NCBI GenBank assembly: GCA_030949325.1
Contig: JAUZSQ010000085.1
Coordinates: 1-49,824 of the forward strand
Source: Sulfurovum sp.
GTDB lineage: Bacteria > Campylobacterota > Campylobacteria > Campylobacterales > Sulfurovaceae
DNA length: 49,824 nucleotides
Reading direction: 5' to 3'
Part shown: positions 13,267 to 22,262 of the stretch, piece by piece
How positions within the stretch are numbered: the first letter of the stretch is position 1
Layout: each line of letters begins with the position of its first letter
Made by a program: the position numbers and the translations under genes
The notes under the pieces: generated by a model
The model's input: only the letters and a program-made list of their open reading frames with translations
Told to the model about the DNA's origin: nothing
The model's database searches: none

Positions 13267-15045
13267 CTATGCTTGAAATAGCTCCAAAAATACCTTACCA
13301 TATCTCTCAAATTTCACTTCTCCTATACCGTGAACTGCTAACATTTCTGCTTTGTTTTGGGGTTGGGTTTTGCTCAGTTCTTTGAGGGTTTTATCAGAAA
13401 ATACAATATACGGAGGGATGCCTTTTTTAGTAGCTATTTGTGTCCGTAAGGTGCGTAAGGTGTCATACATCTCTGCATCATAGTCATCAAAATAAGCCAC
13501 ACGTTTTTTGGCTTCGGCTTTTTGTACGCTGAGTCGTTCTTTTTTGAGGTCTATGCTATGCTTTCCTTTGAGGACTTCTACACCAAAGGCAGTCAAGCCA
13601 TAAACTTTGAATTCCCCTATCTCCACAGCTCCTAGTTCTAACAGTTTATCCCCTATGGTCAGCCACTGATTCTTGCTATATTCACTTCCTATACCATAAA
13701 CAGAGAGGTTATCGTGTCCGTTTTGAAGTAGGCGTTGTTCTTTGCTTCCTTTGAGTACATCGATGACATAATGTAGTCCAAATCGTTGTTCTGTGCGTAC
13801 CATAGCAGACAGTAGCATACGCGATGGTGTGGTAATATCTACTTTTTCACTCTCTGGGGCTGTACAATTGTCACACTTGGTCTTGCACTCCACAATCCTA
13901 TCATCAAAATAATTCGCTACTGTCTGATGCCTACAGTTTTCCGAATTGGCGAAGCGTACCATGGCATCGAGTTTATTGAAGGCATGTTGCTTGTAAGGTG
14001 TCTCTGGTAAATCTTCTATAAAAAGCTTTTGTTGGACTATATCTTGTGCTGAAAAGAGTAACAAAGTCTCAGATTGTACCCCATCACGCCCTGCTCTTCC
14101 TATCTCTTGGTAGAAGTTTTCTATCGTCTTGGGCAAAGTCATGTGTACGACAAAACGGATATTTGACTTGTCTATCCCCATCCCAAACGCGATGGTAGCC
14201 ACAACTATTTGTACCCTGTCTGCCACGAAATCGGCGTAGGTTTTGTTCTTGCGTTCGGTGGGAAGTCCTGCATGGTAAGCTTCTGCTTCTATCCCCTTGC
14301 CTTGCAAAAATTGTGCCACGCTTTCTGTAGATTTACGTGAGAGTGTATAGATGATGCCCGATTCATTGGTATGGAGTTTGAGAAATTCCATCAACTGCAA
14401 ACGACCATCTTTGATACGATGTCGTCCATTGATAGTAAGATTTTCACGAAAGAGTGAGCCTCTGACACGTTTGGGATTAACCAGTCCTAGATTCGTAGCA
14501 ATGTCTTGTTCTACTGCATGAGTAGCAGTGGCTGTAAATGCCGTGATAGGCACAGTAGGAAACTGTTCTTTGAGCAAAGAAAGCCGTCTATAATTCTCAC
14601 GAAATTCATGCCCCCACTGGGAAACACAATGGGCTTCATCTATCACAAAGAAATTTAGAGGAAGCTGATGTAAAAGGTTCAAAAAATACGAATTGGTGAG
14701 GCGTTCAGGAGCTACATACAAAAGCTTCACTTCGCCTCGTCTCAATGCCCCTTCTATGGCATGGGATTCTTCTAATGTCTGCATGGAAGAGAGCATCTCT
14801 GCTTCTATATCATTGGCTCGAAGTGCCACCACTTGGTCGTGCATCAAAGCCAAAAGAGGAGAGACTACCACCGTAATCCCATCCATCAAAAGCGTAGGAA
14901 GCTGATAACAAAGCGACTTGCCTCCACCAGTAGGAAGTATCATCAAGACATCTTCTTTGTTTAGTATCGCATCGACGACCTCTTCTTGCAAAGGTCTAAA
15001 AGCATTGTGTCCAAAATAGTGTTCAAGGGTTTCTAATTTATTCAT
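13267..15045 (-). CDS. recQ: ATP-dependent DNA helicase RecQ
   Basis: A 3'-5' SF2 helicase used in recombination and replication-fork repair. Motif I is MILPTGGGKSLCYQLP (about residue 35) and motif II FVIDEAHCVSQWGHEFR (about 135). Motif III is TAFTATAT, and motif VI QEIGRAGRDG lies near 305. Four zinc-binding cysteines of the RQC region follow (NCRHQTVANYF, ECKTKCDNC). The winged-helix region comes next, then a C-terminal HRDC domain (KTLKELSKTQPQNKAEML). At 592 residues it is a full-length bacterial RecQ. It lies between mcrC and a response regulator on the same strand, with gaps of 75 and 58 bases. The frame is intact. Confidence 0.95.
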   Translation of the reverse strand: MNKLETLEHYFGHNAFRPLQEEVVDAILNKEDVLMILPTGGGKSLCYQLPTLLMDGITVVVSPLLALMHDQVVALRANDIEAEMLSSMQTLEESHAIEGALRRGEVKLLYVAPERLTNSYFLNLLHQLPLNFFVIDEAHCVSQWGHEFRENYRRLSLLKEQFPTVPITAFTATATHAVEQDIATNLGLVNPKRVRGSLFRENLTINGRHRIKDGRLQLMEFLKLHTNESGIIYTLSRKSTESVAQFLQGKGIEAEAYHAGLPTERKNKTYADFVADRVQIVVATIAFGMGIDKSNIRFVVHMTLPKTIENFYQEIGRAGRDGVQSETLLLFSAQDIVQQKLFIEDLPETPYKQHAFNKLDAMVRFANSENCRHQTVANYFDDRIVECKTKCDNCTAPESEKVDITTPSRMLLSAMVRTEQRFGLHYVIDVLKGSKEQRLLQNGHDNLSVYGIGSEYSKNQWLTIGDKLLELGAVEIGEFKVYGLTAFGVEVLKGKHSIDLKKERLSVQKAEAKKRVAYFDDYDAEMYDTLRTLRTQIATKKGIPPYIVFSDKTLKELSKTQPQNKAEMLAVHGIGEVKFERYGKVFLELFQA

Positions 15046-15103
15046 ACCGTAAGTGTACCCTCTCTAACATCAAAAAAGGTAAAAAGTTGTCAAATTGTTA
15101 GGT

Positions 15104-15787
15104 TTAATAAAAAACATACCCAAGCCCCCACACAGGGTGAAAGTAGTTGACTTTGTGTTCGGGGTCTATTTTGTTCTTGAGTCGGTTAATCGCTACATTG
15201 ATGGCATTGTCATTGACTCCTTCTCCTTCTGTTCCCCATACCTCATCACGTAAAAAGTCTCTGCTGAGGGGTTTGTCTCTGTGTTGCATAAAGGTGTAGA
15301 GGAGCTTAAATTCCAAGCTTGTGAGGGAGATAGGGTTGTCATGAAGATAGAGTGCTTTGTCACCTAGGTCTAGGGTAAGGTCTTTGTATTTGATGCGTGA
15401 TTGTGGGAGTAATGCTCCAGAACGTTTGAGCAAGGCTTTGACTCTAAGGGTCAGTTCTTTGGGTGAAAAAGGTTTGGTGATATAGTCATCTCCACCTGCT
15501 TCAAAACCTTCTTCTAGTTCAAAATCATTGTCTTTGGCTGTGAGAAATATCACAGGAATAGCATAGCCTACTTCACGCAGATAAGAGACAAATTCACTGC
15601 CCTCCATCCCTGGTAAATTTCTATCTACTAGCATCAAATGAGGGCTTTCTTCTTCTAAAAATTGTTCTACATTTTGGGTAGAGAGAAAACCCGTAATAAG
15701 GTATCCCTCTTTGCTCAGATGATACTCAATAAGTTCTAATATATCTGCATCATCTTCAATAATGACTATTTCAATCTCTTTTTTCAT
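15104..15787 (-). CDS. OmpR/PhoB-family response regulator (orphan)
   Basis: The receiver domain is residues 1-115. It has the acidic pocket IIEDDAD, the phospho-acceptor D in LMLVDRNLPG, the conserved T in VIFLTAKD and the K in YITKPFSPKEL. The C-terminal winged helix (about 130-227) has SLEFKLLYTFMQH and GVNDNAINVAINRLKNKI. It is closely similar over its whole length to the regulator at 30621, so they are paralogues. No histidine kinase adjoins. A TATAAT (minus strand, 15793-15798) stands only 5 bases from the ATG with no ribosome site, suggesting a leaderless mRNA. No Pho-box is seen upstream, unlike the paralogue. Its target is unknown. Confidence 0.9.
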   Translation of the reverse strand: MKKEIEIVIIEDDADILELIEYHLSKEGYLITGFLSTQNVEQFLEEESPHLMLVDRNLPGMEGSEFVSYLREVGYAIPVIFLTAKDNDFELEEGFEAGGDDYITKPFSPKELTLRVKALLKRSGALLPQSRIKYKDLTLDLGDKALYLHDNPISLTSLEFKLLYTFMQHRDKPLSRDFLRDEVWGTEGEGVNDNAINVAINRLKNKIDPEHKVNYFHPVWGLGYVFY

Positions 15788-15808
15788 GAGATATTATAGC
15801 AAGAAAGC

Positions 15809-17110
15809 CTAAGCATCCTCTTCATCATAGGGTAATTCCAACGCCTCAATATGCACAAGACTACTATTACCTGATATACCTTGCAATGCACCATACATCT
15901 CTGTGGTATTGGTGAGTACTCCATCAATGGTCTTTTCTCGCCGTTTCCAAGATGCCATAAGTGAGCGTTTTTCTTTGTCTAATTCTTCTTGCATCTTCAT
16001 GAAACCATCTACTATGGCTGTCATCTGCATAGAGAATTCATTGCCCGTCATGTAGTTATACAATAAACTCATCTTGTCAGACTTGTTTTCTTCTTTCTTG
16101 ACCGTTTGATGTACTCTAATGAGACGATTCACGAAGCAAAGAAACTGAACCCTTAAACTCATCTAACGAACAAACCCAAATCCCATCAACAAAACCCATC
16201 CTGTCCATATCTCTAGGATACACAGAGCTTACCAAAACCCCTATATCTCCATTGACTTTGAGCATATCTTGTTTGAGTTTAGCAATCCATCCATCAGACC
16301 ATGCTTTGGTATTTTTGGATTCATAACAAATAGTCCCACAGTTTTGTAACTCTCTAGTATGCACAATCTGTACACAATCAGCACCAAAAGCCCCTTTTTT
16401 GACCTCTTCTATACTGTCAAAAGGAAATTGAGAATCCAACCAAGACTCAATAGCTAGTTCAAGAGCTTCACCTTGTATTTGCATACTTCCCTGTTCTGCT
16501 TTGCGTCTAGCATTGTCTAGTTCACGCTTTATCTGTTCTAGCTGTTCATCTTTGGCATGTCAGTTCTAGTTCACTGAGCTTGGCGTATCTCTTTGTGTGA
16601 CTTGCATTTCTTGCCTGTCCGAAGCTTACTCGGCTAGTTTGGCTTTTTCTTTACGCAATTCGCTATTTAAGACTATCTGTGCATCTGCTTTGGCTTTGGA
16701 CTCCACTTCTGTCATATCACGTTTGAGTTTTTCTATTTGGGCTTTACTTTTGTTAAGTTCTTGTACTTGTTTAGACTTCTCTTCAAGCTCACGTTGCAAG
16801 AGTGCCATAGACTCACTCTGTTCTTCTAGAAGTTCTTTTTTAAGTGCCTCTTGAAGCTTGGAGCGTTCAAGTTTCAACTGTGACTGCGTAGCTTTACGCA
16901 AATCCTCATCAAACTTCTCTTTCTGCTCTTGCATAGAAGTCTCTTTGATTTTGAGTGTTTGCATCGCTTCTTTTATGTTTTCTGTCTATTATTTTCTAGT
17001 TCATCAGCATGTTTTTGTGTCAATGACTTTTCTAATTCTAAAGACAAGACTTCATTCACATCTATCTGTGTAGCACAATTGGGGCATTGTATAGTGGTTT
17101 TATTTTGCAT
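15809..17110 (-). pseudogene. DUF2130 protein gene with several frame breaks
   Basis: Read across breaks, the minus strand gives a DUF2130 protein of about 433 residues, the normal family length. The pieces are an N-terminal CxxC block (TIQCPNCATQIDV), a long Glu/Lys/Gln coiled coil, and a PD-(D/E)xK-like core (GAFGADCVQIVH ... ICYESKNTKAW). A C-terminal helical part follows (NKSDKMSLLYNYMTGNEF). Breaks lie at about 16978-16981 (one A short), near 16626 (messy, about 30 bases), near 16559 (one extra base) and near 16135 (one extra base). I start at ATG 17110, which has AAGGA upstream. With at least four breaks this may be a real pseudogene; a badly assembled patch is the alternative. The family's function is unknown. 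Confidence 0.7.
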
Positions 17111-17179
17111 GGGCCATTTCCTTGGTTTCTTATACACTATACTACTCTCTTTTCATCAAAAAGAAGCTTCAAAAGGAAG

Positions 17180-18720
17180 CTAAACGCCTACCCCTTTGAG
17201 AATAAAGAAAATAATAGCAGAGAGTATCGCAGCAGCTGGAACCGTAATCACCCATGCTGCGACAATTTTTTTGACCATACCACGCTTGACATAGGTTTCA
17301 CGCAGTGTACGTTTGATGTTTTTGACTTTTTTCTTTTGACTTTTTAAGGCTTCCATGAGTTCTACTTGCTTCTTGTAGTCACCATGCTTTGCCATTTTAT
17401 TGAGTTCTACTTTAAGTGTATTTTGTTTTTCTATTTCGGCATTGAGCTTTACTTGTCTCTCTCCTAATTGTTTGGAATCTAACCACTCACGCAAAAATCC
17501 GACCCCAAAGATAGCACCTACGGCAATATGTGTGGAAGACACAGGTAAGCCTAGTTGAGAAGCAATAACGACCGTAATAGAAGCTGCCATCATAATAGAA
17601 AAGGCTCTCATTTGGTCAAGCTCTGTAATCTCAGTCCCCACTGTCTTGATAAGTCTAGGACCAAAAAGTGCAAGACCGATAGAAATACCCACCCCTCCTA
17701 CAACCATCACCCACAAAGGAATAGACGCTTTTTCCGAAACCTCCAAACTGGTAAGTGCATCATAGACAGCTGCCAGAGGTCCTACGGCATTGGCTACATC
17801 ATTGGCACCATGAGCAAAAGACAACATGGCTGCGGCAAAAATAAGAGGAATGGTAAACAATAGGTTGATAGAAGCCCTCGAACCATCCAACCCAATGACC
17901 TTTTTGGCAATTTTGGGTTTGACAAGCACATAAGTAAGCCCTGCTCCAATAGCACCAAACATCAAGGCTATAAGAAAACTAGGTTTTTTGGTTTGAGGTA
18001 AAAAACTCAAGGTCTCCACAATTAAAGGCCATATCTTTTTGAGACCTTTGACTGTCAAGTAGGTAATAAACGCGCAGCCATAAGTGCCACCAAAATCGGT
18101 ACAATTTTCTTTGCAGCGTGAAGTTTATCTTCTTTATAAAGTATTTGAGATTTAATCACATAAAGGAATATCGCAGCAATTATCCCTCCAAGCACAGGAG
18201 ATATGACCCAAGAAGCGGCTATCTTACCCATCGTTCCCCACGAGACAATAGCAAAGCCTCCTGCGGCAATTCCTCCACCGAGTACTCCACCCACAATAGA
18301 ATGTGTCGTAGATACTGGTGCTCTTAGCCAAGTAGCGAGATTGAGCCAAAGTGCAGCTGCTAAGAGTGCAGCTGACATTGCATAAACAAATATCATAGGG
18401 TCTCCACCAAAAGCATCAGGAGAGATAATCCCTTTTTTGATAGTCCCCACCACATCACCACCTGCGAGTAATGCACCAGAAGCTTCAAAAATAGAAGCAA
18501 TTACAATGGCTCCACCAATGGTCAATGCACCAGAACCTACAGCAGGGCCTACATTGTTAGCCACATCATTTGCCCCAATATTCATAGCCATATACGCACC
18601 AAATACAGCCGCAAGTACCAAAAACCCTCCATGAGAAGACTGTCCGATAATACTATTGGCATAAAATCCTACTGCTACGGCAAACCCTGCACCTATCATC
18701 ATTTTGATTGTGTTGTTCAT
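17180..18720 (-). CDS. pit: PiT-family low-affinity phosphate transporter (one frame break)
   Basis: An inner-membrane inorganic phosphate carrier of about 513 residues. The duplicated PiT signature is present twice: MNIGANDVANNVGPAVGSG in the first half and FAHGANDVANAVGPLAAVY in the second. The paired motifs APVSTTHSIVGG and LPVSSTHIAVGA are also present. Between the last helices is a long charged loop rich in Lys and Glu. The frame breaks near 18070: one missing base in GCTGCGCG would restore VALMAAAFITYLTVKG, joining the halves. The second half alone would have to start at a TTG with no ribosome site, which supports one gene. A Pho-box promoter precedes it. Confidence 0.88.
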
Positions 18721-18749
18721 TTGTATTCCTCATCTATCTATTTTAGACT

Positions 18750-18782
18750 ATTATAGAAGAAAAGTATTACATTCTGATTACC
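18750..18782 (-). promoter_or_regulatory. Candidate Pho-box and -10 of pit
   Basis: The minus strand reads GGTAATC-AGAA-TGTAATA, then 9 bases, then TATAAT (18750-18755). The same layout (7-bp site, short spacer, 7-bp site, 9 bp, -10) precedes pstS, pstC, the PhoB-like regulator and the porin. No -35 hexamer is present, as is typical of PhoB-activated promoters. Confidence 0.65.
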
Positions 18783-18799
18783 AAATATATGAAATATGA

Positions 18800-18805
18800 T
18801 ATAAT
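18800..18805 (+). promoter_or_regulatory. -10 element for the outer-membrane protein gene at 18839
   Basis: TATAAT lies 33 bases before the ATG, with AAGG as ribosome site between. There is no recognisable -35, which is usual for Campylobacterota vegetative promoters. It is divergent from the pit promoter. Confidence 0.55.
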
Positions 18806-18838
18806 GCCAAAAGTAAAAACTATTTTAAGGAAAAACCC

Positions 18839-19423
18839 ATGAAAAAAACTGCATTAATACTAACTACTGCTTTGGCTATGACTCCATATCTATTGGCTGA
18901 GGAAACAATTATTCCCAAAGAAAAGACTTCAAGTGAGTACTCTTTATATACAGAAGGTAGCTCATTTTACTCGGCACTGGGATATTCATATATCTCTGCA
19001 GATATATATGAATCAGAAACAGGTAATGCCTATACTCTTATTGCTGGTTATACTATTAATGACTATGTAAGTATCGAAGGACGTTATAGCAAAACATTTG
19101 GTGACTTAGAGATAGAAGGTGGAGAGAAAAAAGATAAGCTCATACAAAATGGAGCACTGTATATTAAACCAAACTATGAAATATCAGAAGGAATTAATAT
19201 CTATGGACTCATTGGATATGGTGAAGTCGTTATGGCTAATACTTCAGGTGATGGATTTCAATGGGGATTGGGGATGAGTTACAAAGTTTCACCGAATGTA
19301 CATATTTTTATAGACTATACTGATCTTTATGATGGTACACTAGATAATGTGGATCTTCGTCCAGGTTATAATGTAGATACGCAAGTCAATGCAACGACTT
19401 TTGGTGTCACATACTACTATTAA
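18839..19423 (+). CDS. Outer-membrane beta-barrel protein, OmpA-barrel-like
   Basis: A 194-residue protein with a signal peptide (MKKTALILTTALAMTPYLLA, cleavage after LLA). Alternating strands follow, such as FYSALGYSYISADIY, AYTLIAGYTINDYVSIEG and INIYGLIGYGEV. The C terminus NATTFGVTYYY ends in an aromatic residue, the outer-membrane sorting signal. About eight strands fit an OmpA/OmpX-size barrel. The role could be structural or adhesive; no substrate clue is present. It is convergent with the porin gene and separated from it by a hairpin. Confidence 0.8.
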   Translation: MKKTALILTTALAMTPYLLAEETIIPKEKTSSEYSLYTEGSSFYSALGYSYISADIYESETGNAYTLIAGYTINDYVSIEGRYSKTFGDLEIEGGEKKDKLIQNGALYIKPNYEISEGINIYGLIGYGEVVMANTSGDGFQWGLGMSYKVSPNVHIFIDYTDLYDGTLDNVDLRPGYNVDTQVNATTFGVTYYY

Positions 19424-19436
19424 TCTGTCTAAAAAC

Positions 19437-19453
19437 CTCTCCTCTTGGGAGAG
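19437..19453 (-). terminator. Terminator hairpin of the porin gene
   Basis: CTCTCC-TCTTG-GGAGAG forms a 6-bp stem. On the minus strand it is followed by GGTTTTTAG, giving the U-run of an intrinsic terminator for the porin. It may also stop the convergent outer-membrane gene, although the plus side lacks a good T run. Confidence 0.65.
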
Positions 19454-19458
19454 ACTCT

Positions 19459-20586
19459 CTAATAAAATTTCACAATTACATCTAATTGTACACGCTCGTA
19501 GTCTGTCTCTAGTCCTGTTTTACTATTACTAGCATTCAGTGTATTGAAGAAGAAGTTACCAGCGATGTAGAGGTTTGTACCTGCTTTGTATTTTGCTCTA
19601 ATCGCATGACCACTTGCATCAGTACCACCACCGAAGTTATCTGAGTCAGAATATGCACCAAGTGTCGCATCTTTTTCAAGATCGGTATATGAATATTTTA
19701 CTTGCCAGTCACCGACATTTTTAGCTTTACCTAATTTAACTGCTACATCATACCCAAAGTTATCGTCATCAGCTCCAAAGTTATAGACAACACCTGCTGC
19801 TATTTTCAATGGTTTACCAAATACATTTTTCAACTGGACTTCAGCAAATCCTTCTACAATATGATAATCATTTGTAAATACACCATTAACTGCCGTATTA
19901 CCTTTAGTACTACCAAAAAGTGTTGTGTTACCTTTTAATCCATCATAATAATAAAGACCTGCACCTAAATTAAGTTTTGCAGATTCTAATTTGGTTTTAT
20001 GTACATATTGTGCGATAAAGAGATTGACATCCTCTTTGGCAACAGAAGCTTCTTCTAATGTCGGTTGGTTTAAACCTACAGTGATGATTGTTGTATCATC
20101 TTTATACTGATAATTTACACCATTCATAGAAACATCATTATCCCAAACAAGTTGTGATTTGATAGGTCTGTACATCATGTATGCTTGTCTACCTACTTTG
20201 TAAGTAGAGTTACCAGACTTATACGATAAACCTAAAACATTAAATCTCAGTGACTGTAAAAAGTAGTCGCTCAAAGGCTCATCATCATTAAAAGTTTGGT
20301 TTCCTGAAGTTGGGTTTGCAAATCCAGATCTCATACCTACTTCTAATTGAAGATTATCGATTAGATCAACTTTTACTCCTAGTCTTAAACGGTATCTATT
20401 TCTATATTTATTGTCTTTATCGTCTCTTTCTATACTCTCATATCTTAGTCTTAAATCATTTTTGAAATGAAATCTATCAAGAAAGCTATTCTCAATTGCT
20501 AAAGGTGGCTCCGTGATAGCTGTGTCTGTAGTATCTGCAATAGATAAAGTAGCCATGGTGGCTAGGGATAAGATGATTTTTTTCAT
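19459..20586 (-). CDS. Outer-membrane porin, probably phosphate-starvation inducible
   Basis: A 375-residue protein with a signal peptide (MKKIILSLATMATLSIA). A long series of barrel strands follows, including RLRYESIERDDKDNKYRNRY, FNVLGLSYKSG, YKVGRQAYMMYRP and the terminal VQLDVIVKFY with a final aromatic residue. The pattern fits the Campylobacterota Opr/Porin_5-type porins (12 or more strands). Substrate is not readable from the protein, but the promoter carries the Pho-box geometry shared with pstS and pit. I therefore infer a role in phosphate or phosphorylated-solute entry across the outer membrane. The frame is intact. Confidence 0.8.
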   Translation of the reverse strand: MKKIILSLATMATLSIADTTDTAITEPPLAIENSFLDRFHFKNDLRLRYESIERDDKDNKYRNRYRLRLGVKVDLIDNLQLEVGMRSGFANPTSGNQTFNDDEPLSDYFLQSLRFNVLGLSYKSGNSTYKVGRQAYMMYRPIKSQLVWDNDVSMNGVNYQYKDDTTIITVGLNQPTLEEASVAKEDVNLFIAQYVHKTKLESAKLNLGAGLYYYDGLKGNTTLFGSTKGNTAVNGVFTNDYHIVEGFAEVQLKNVFGKPLKIAAGVVYNFGADDDNFGYDVAVKLGKAKNVGDWQVKYSYTDLEKDATLGAYSDSDNFGGGTDASGHAIRAKYKAGTNLYIAGNFFFNTLNASNSKTGLETDYERVQLDVIVKFY

Positions 20587-20620
20587 AATGTTAGTGTCCT
20601 TCTATCAATTAATGTATAGA

Positions 20621-20652
20621 AGTATAGAGAAAGTTAGTTACAAAGAGTTACA
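20621..20652 (-). promoter_or_regulatory. Candidate Pho-box and -10 of the porin gene
   Basis: The minus strand reads TGTAACT-CTT-TGTAACT, an exact 7-bp direct repeat, then 9 bases, then TATACT (20621-20626). The spacer is 3 bases here rather than the 4 seen at pstS, pstC, pit and the regulator. The distance from box to -10 is identical. Confidence 0.65.
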
Positions 20653-20670
20653 AGGGAAAAGGGGAGAAAA

Positions 20671-20985
20671 TTATTTAGCCCCAAAAGGATTCATATCACC
20701 CATCATTCCCATAGCCTGAGACTTTTTTTGGTCTTCTACCATTTTATTGGCATCATTCATCGCAGAGATAAGCAAGATTTGTAAATACGCTTTATCATCC
20801 ATAAGTGTATCATCAATAGTCACATCAATCACTTCAGCAATACCATTGATAGTCACAGCGACCAGTCCACCACCTACTTTGGCAGTAAACTCTATATGCT
20901 TGGCCTCTTCTTGTATCTCTTTGGCTTTTTCTTGCATTTGTTCTATCATGCCTGACATCTTTCCCATATCAAATCCATCAAACAT
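20671..20985 (-). CDS. ybaB: YbaB/EbfC nucleoid-associated protein
   Basis: A 104-residue DNA-binding family protein that forms tweezer-like dimers. The N-terminal half is a Met/Glu/Lys helix (MIEQMQEKAKEIQEEAKHI). It is followed by the family strand TAKVGGGLVAVTINGIAEV and DVTIDDTLM. It ends in a Met/Gly-rich tail (GMMGDMNPFGAK). Its ATG shares one base with the panD stop codon (TAATG at 20985), so the two are translationally coupled, with panD first. The family binds DNA broadly; a specific role here cannot be said. Confidence 0.9.
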   Translation of the reverse strand: MFDGFDMGKMSGMIEQMQEKAKEIQEEAKHIEFTAKVGGGLVAVTINGIAEVIDVTIDDTLMDDKAYLQILLISAMNDANKMVEDQKKSQAMGMMGDMNPFGAK

Positions 20986-21353
20986 TATATCAGTCCTTCA
21001 AAAGATTGTGCAATCGTATTGTCTTCTTCTAAGATGACAATCTTAGGCTTATACACATCTGCTTCAGCTTCACTCATACTTGCATAGGCAATAATAATAA
21101 TCTTATCGCCCTTATGCACTTTTCTCGCAGCTGCACCATTGAGACAAATATCTTTTTTGCCTCGTTGTCCTGAGATAATATAAGTAGAGAAACGTTCACC
21201 ATTATTGATATTGACAATATCAATCTTTTGTCCTACACGCATATTGACAGCATCCATAAGGTCTTGGTCAATCGTAATAGACCCTACATAGTTAAGGTTG
21301 GCATCTGTGACCGTAGCTCTATGGAGCTTGGAGTACAACATCGTAATATTCAT
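20985..21353 (-). CDS. panD: Aspartate 1-decarboxylase
   Basis: PanD makes beta-alanine for pantothenate and CoA. It is a pyruvoyl enzyme that self-cleaves at Gly24-Ser25, visible here as NYVGSITID, which yields the pyruvoyl group. Other family blocks are [27 protein letters not shown] and IIIIAYA. The 122-residue length is standard. It precedes ybaB, overlapping by one base. Confidence 0.95.
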   Translation of the reverse strand: MNITMLYSKLHRATVTDANLNYVGSITIDQDLMDAVNMRVGQKIDIVNINNGERFSTYIISGQRGKKDICLNGAAARKVHKGDKIIIIAYASMSEAEADVYKPKIVILEEDNTIAQSFEGLI

Positions 21354-21418
21354 ACGGAATCCTATTTAGTATATTAAATGAGTAAAATTATAGCAAAAAA
21401 TAGTAAAATACTTACATA

Positions 21419-21796
21419 CTATGTAGCAATAGACGCAGGGTCTATAGCTTCGCCCCACATCATATCAGGAATCACATATTCAGAAACCACATTCCCACCA
21501 ATAATATGCTCATCAATAATCTTATTGATTTTTTCTTTTGTCAAATTGACATACATAATATGCCCAGGTTCTACTAACATCACAGGACCACTGGCACAAC
21601 GGTTAAGACATCCTGTTTGAATAGGTGTAACTGTACCTATAATCCCTTTTTTCATAAGTGTTTGAGACAAATGCTGGAAGAGTTCTTGTGATTCTTTGTC
21701 ATCTGCTTTGACACAGGCAGGTTTTGGCATCCCCGGAGGTGCTGATTGTTGGCATTTGAAAATGTAAAACGCTGGTTGTGGTATTCCTGGTATCAT
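21419..21796 (-). CDS. Thioredoxin-like (2Fe-2S) ferredoxin
   Basis: A 125-residue soluble protein of the thioredoxin-fold 2Fe-2S family (NuoE-like). The cluster cysteines are in IFKCQQSAPPGMPKPAC near the N terminus and in TGCLNRCASGPVMLVEPG near the middle. The family carries electrons in the cytoplasm; its partner is unknown. The start MIPGIPQPAFYIF lies close to its likely promoter in the gap facing the DUF6394 gene, from which it is divergent. Confidence 0.85.
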   Translation of the reverse strand: MIPGIPQPAFYIFKCQQSAPPGMPKPACVKADDKESQELFQHLSQTLMKKGIIGTVTPIQTGCLNRCASGPVMLVEPGHIMYVNLTKEKINKIIDEHIIGGNVVSEYVIPDMMWGEAIDPASIAT

Positions 21797-21923
21797 AGTA
21801 ATATCCTCGAAAGTTTAATTTTTTGCTATTCTATCCCTATTTCCTTAATTATAGATTAGTGCTATTAAGTCTATATCATAACTTCAATGGTTATAATAAT
21901 CATTCAAATAATGAGGAGTTTGA

Positions 21924-22262
21924 ATGAATTGGGGTAAAGTTTTTTATATGTTTTTTACATTGATGTCCCTCACGACATCTGCAGCATTTCTTTATGAGCA
22001 TTCTATGGTGGCACTCTTTATCGCTTCTTCTGTTAATGTCATTTCTACACTGATGAAAATTGGTGTGCGTAACTTGCTTTCAGCAGAGCTATTGGCAGGG
22101 TCATTGGTTGCAGACTTACACCTCATCCCTGCATTTTTTTCTTTGCAATTTTACCAAAATGAACCCTTGGCAATTGGATTGGTCATTGGAGCAGTCATAG
22201 CCAATATCTATACCCTCGTACTAGCTATCATAGAAAGTACCCAACAAAAAGTAGATTTTTAG
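21924..22262 (+). CDS. DUF6394-family small membrane protein
   Basis: A 112-residue protein with three to four hydrophobic helices (VFYMFFTLMSLTTSAAFLY, MVALFIASSVNVISTL, PLAIGLVIGAVIANIYTLVL). It looks like the DUF6394 family common in Campylobacterota; the function is unknown. TATAAT is at 21892-21897 and GAGGAG precedes the ATG. The next gene, dacB, starts with GTG directly after its stop, so they are co-transcribed. Confidence 0.7.
   Translation: MNWGKVFYMFFTLMSLTTSAAFLYEHSMVALFIASSVNVISTLMKIGVRNLLSAELLAGSLVADLHLIPAFFSLQFYQNEPLAIGLVIGAVIANIYTLVLAIIESTQQKVDF

Noticed and set aside
17180-18720. A two-gene PiT transporter with separate halves overlapping by 4 bases
   Set aside because: The second half would need a TTG start without a ribosome site, and a single missing base joins the halves into a normal PiT; one broken gene is simpler.
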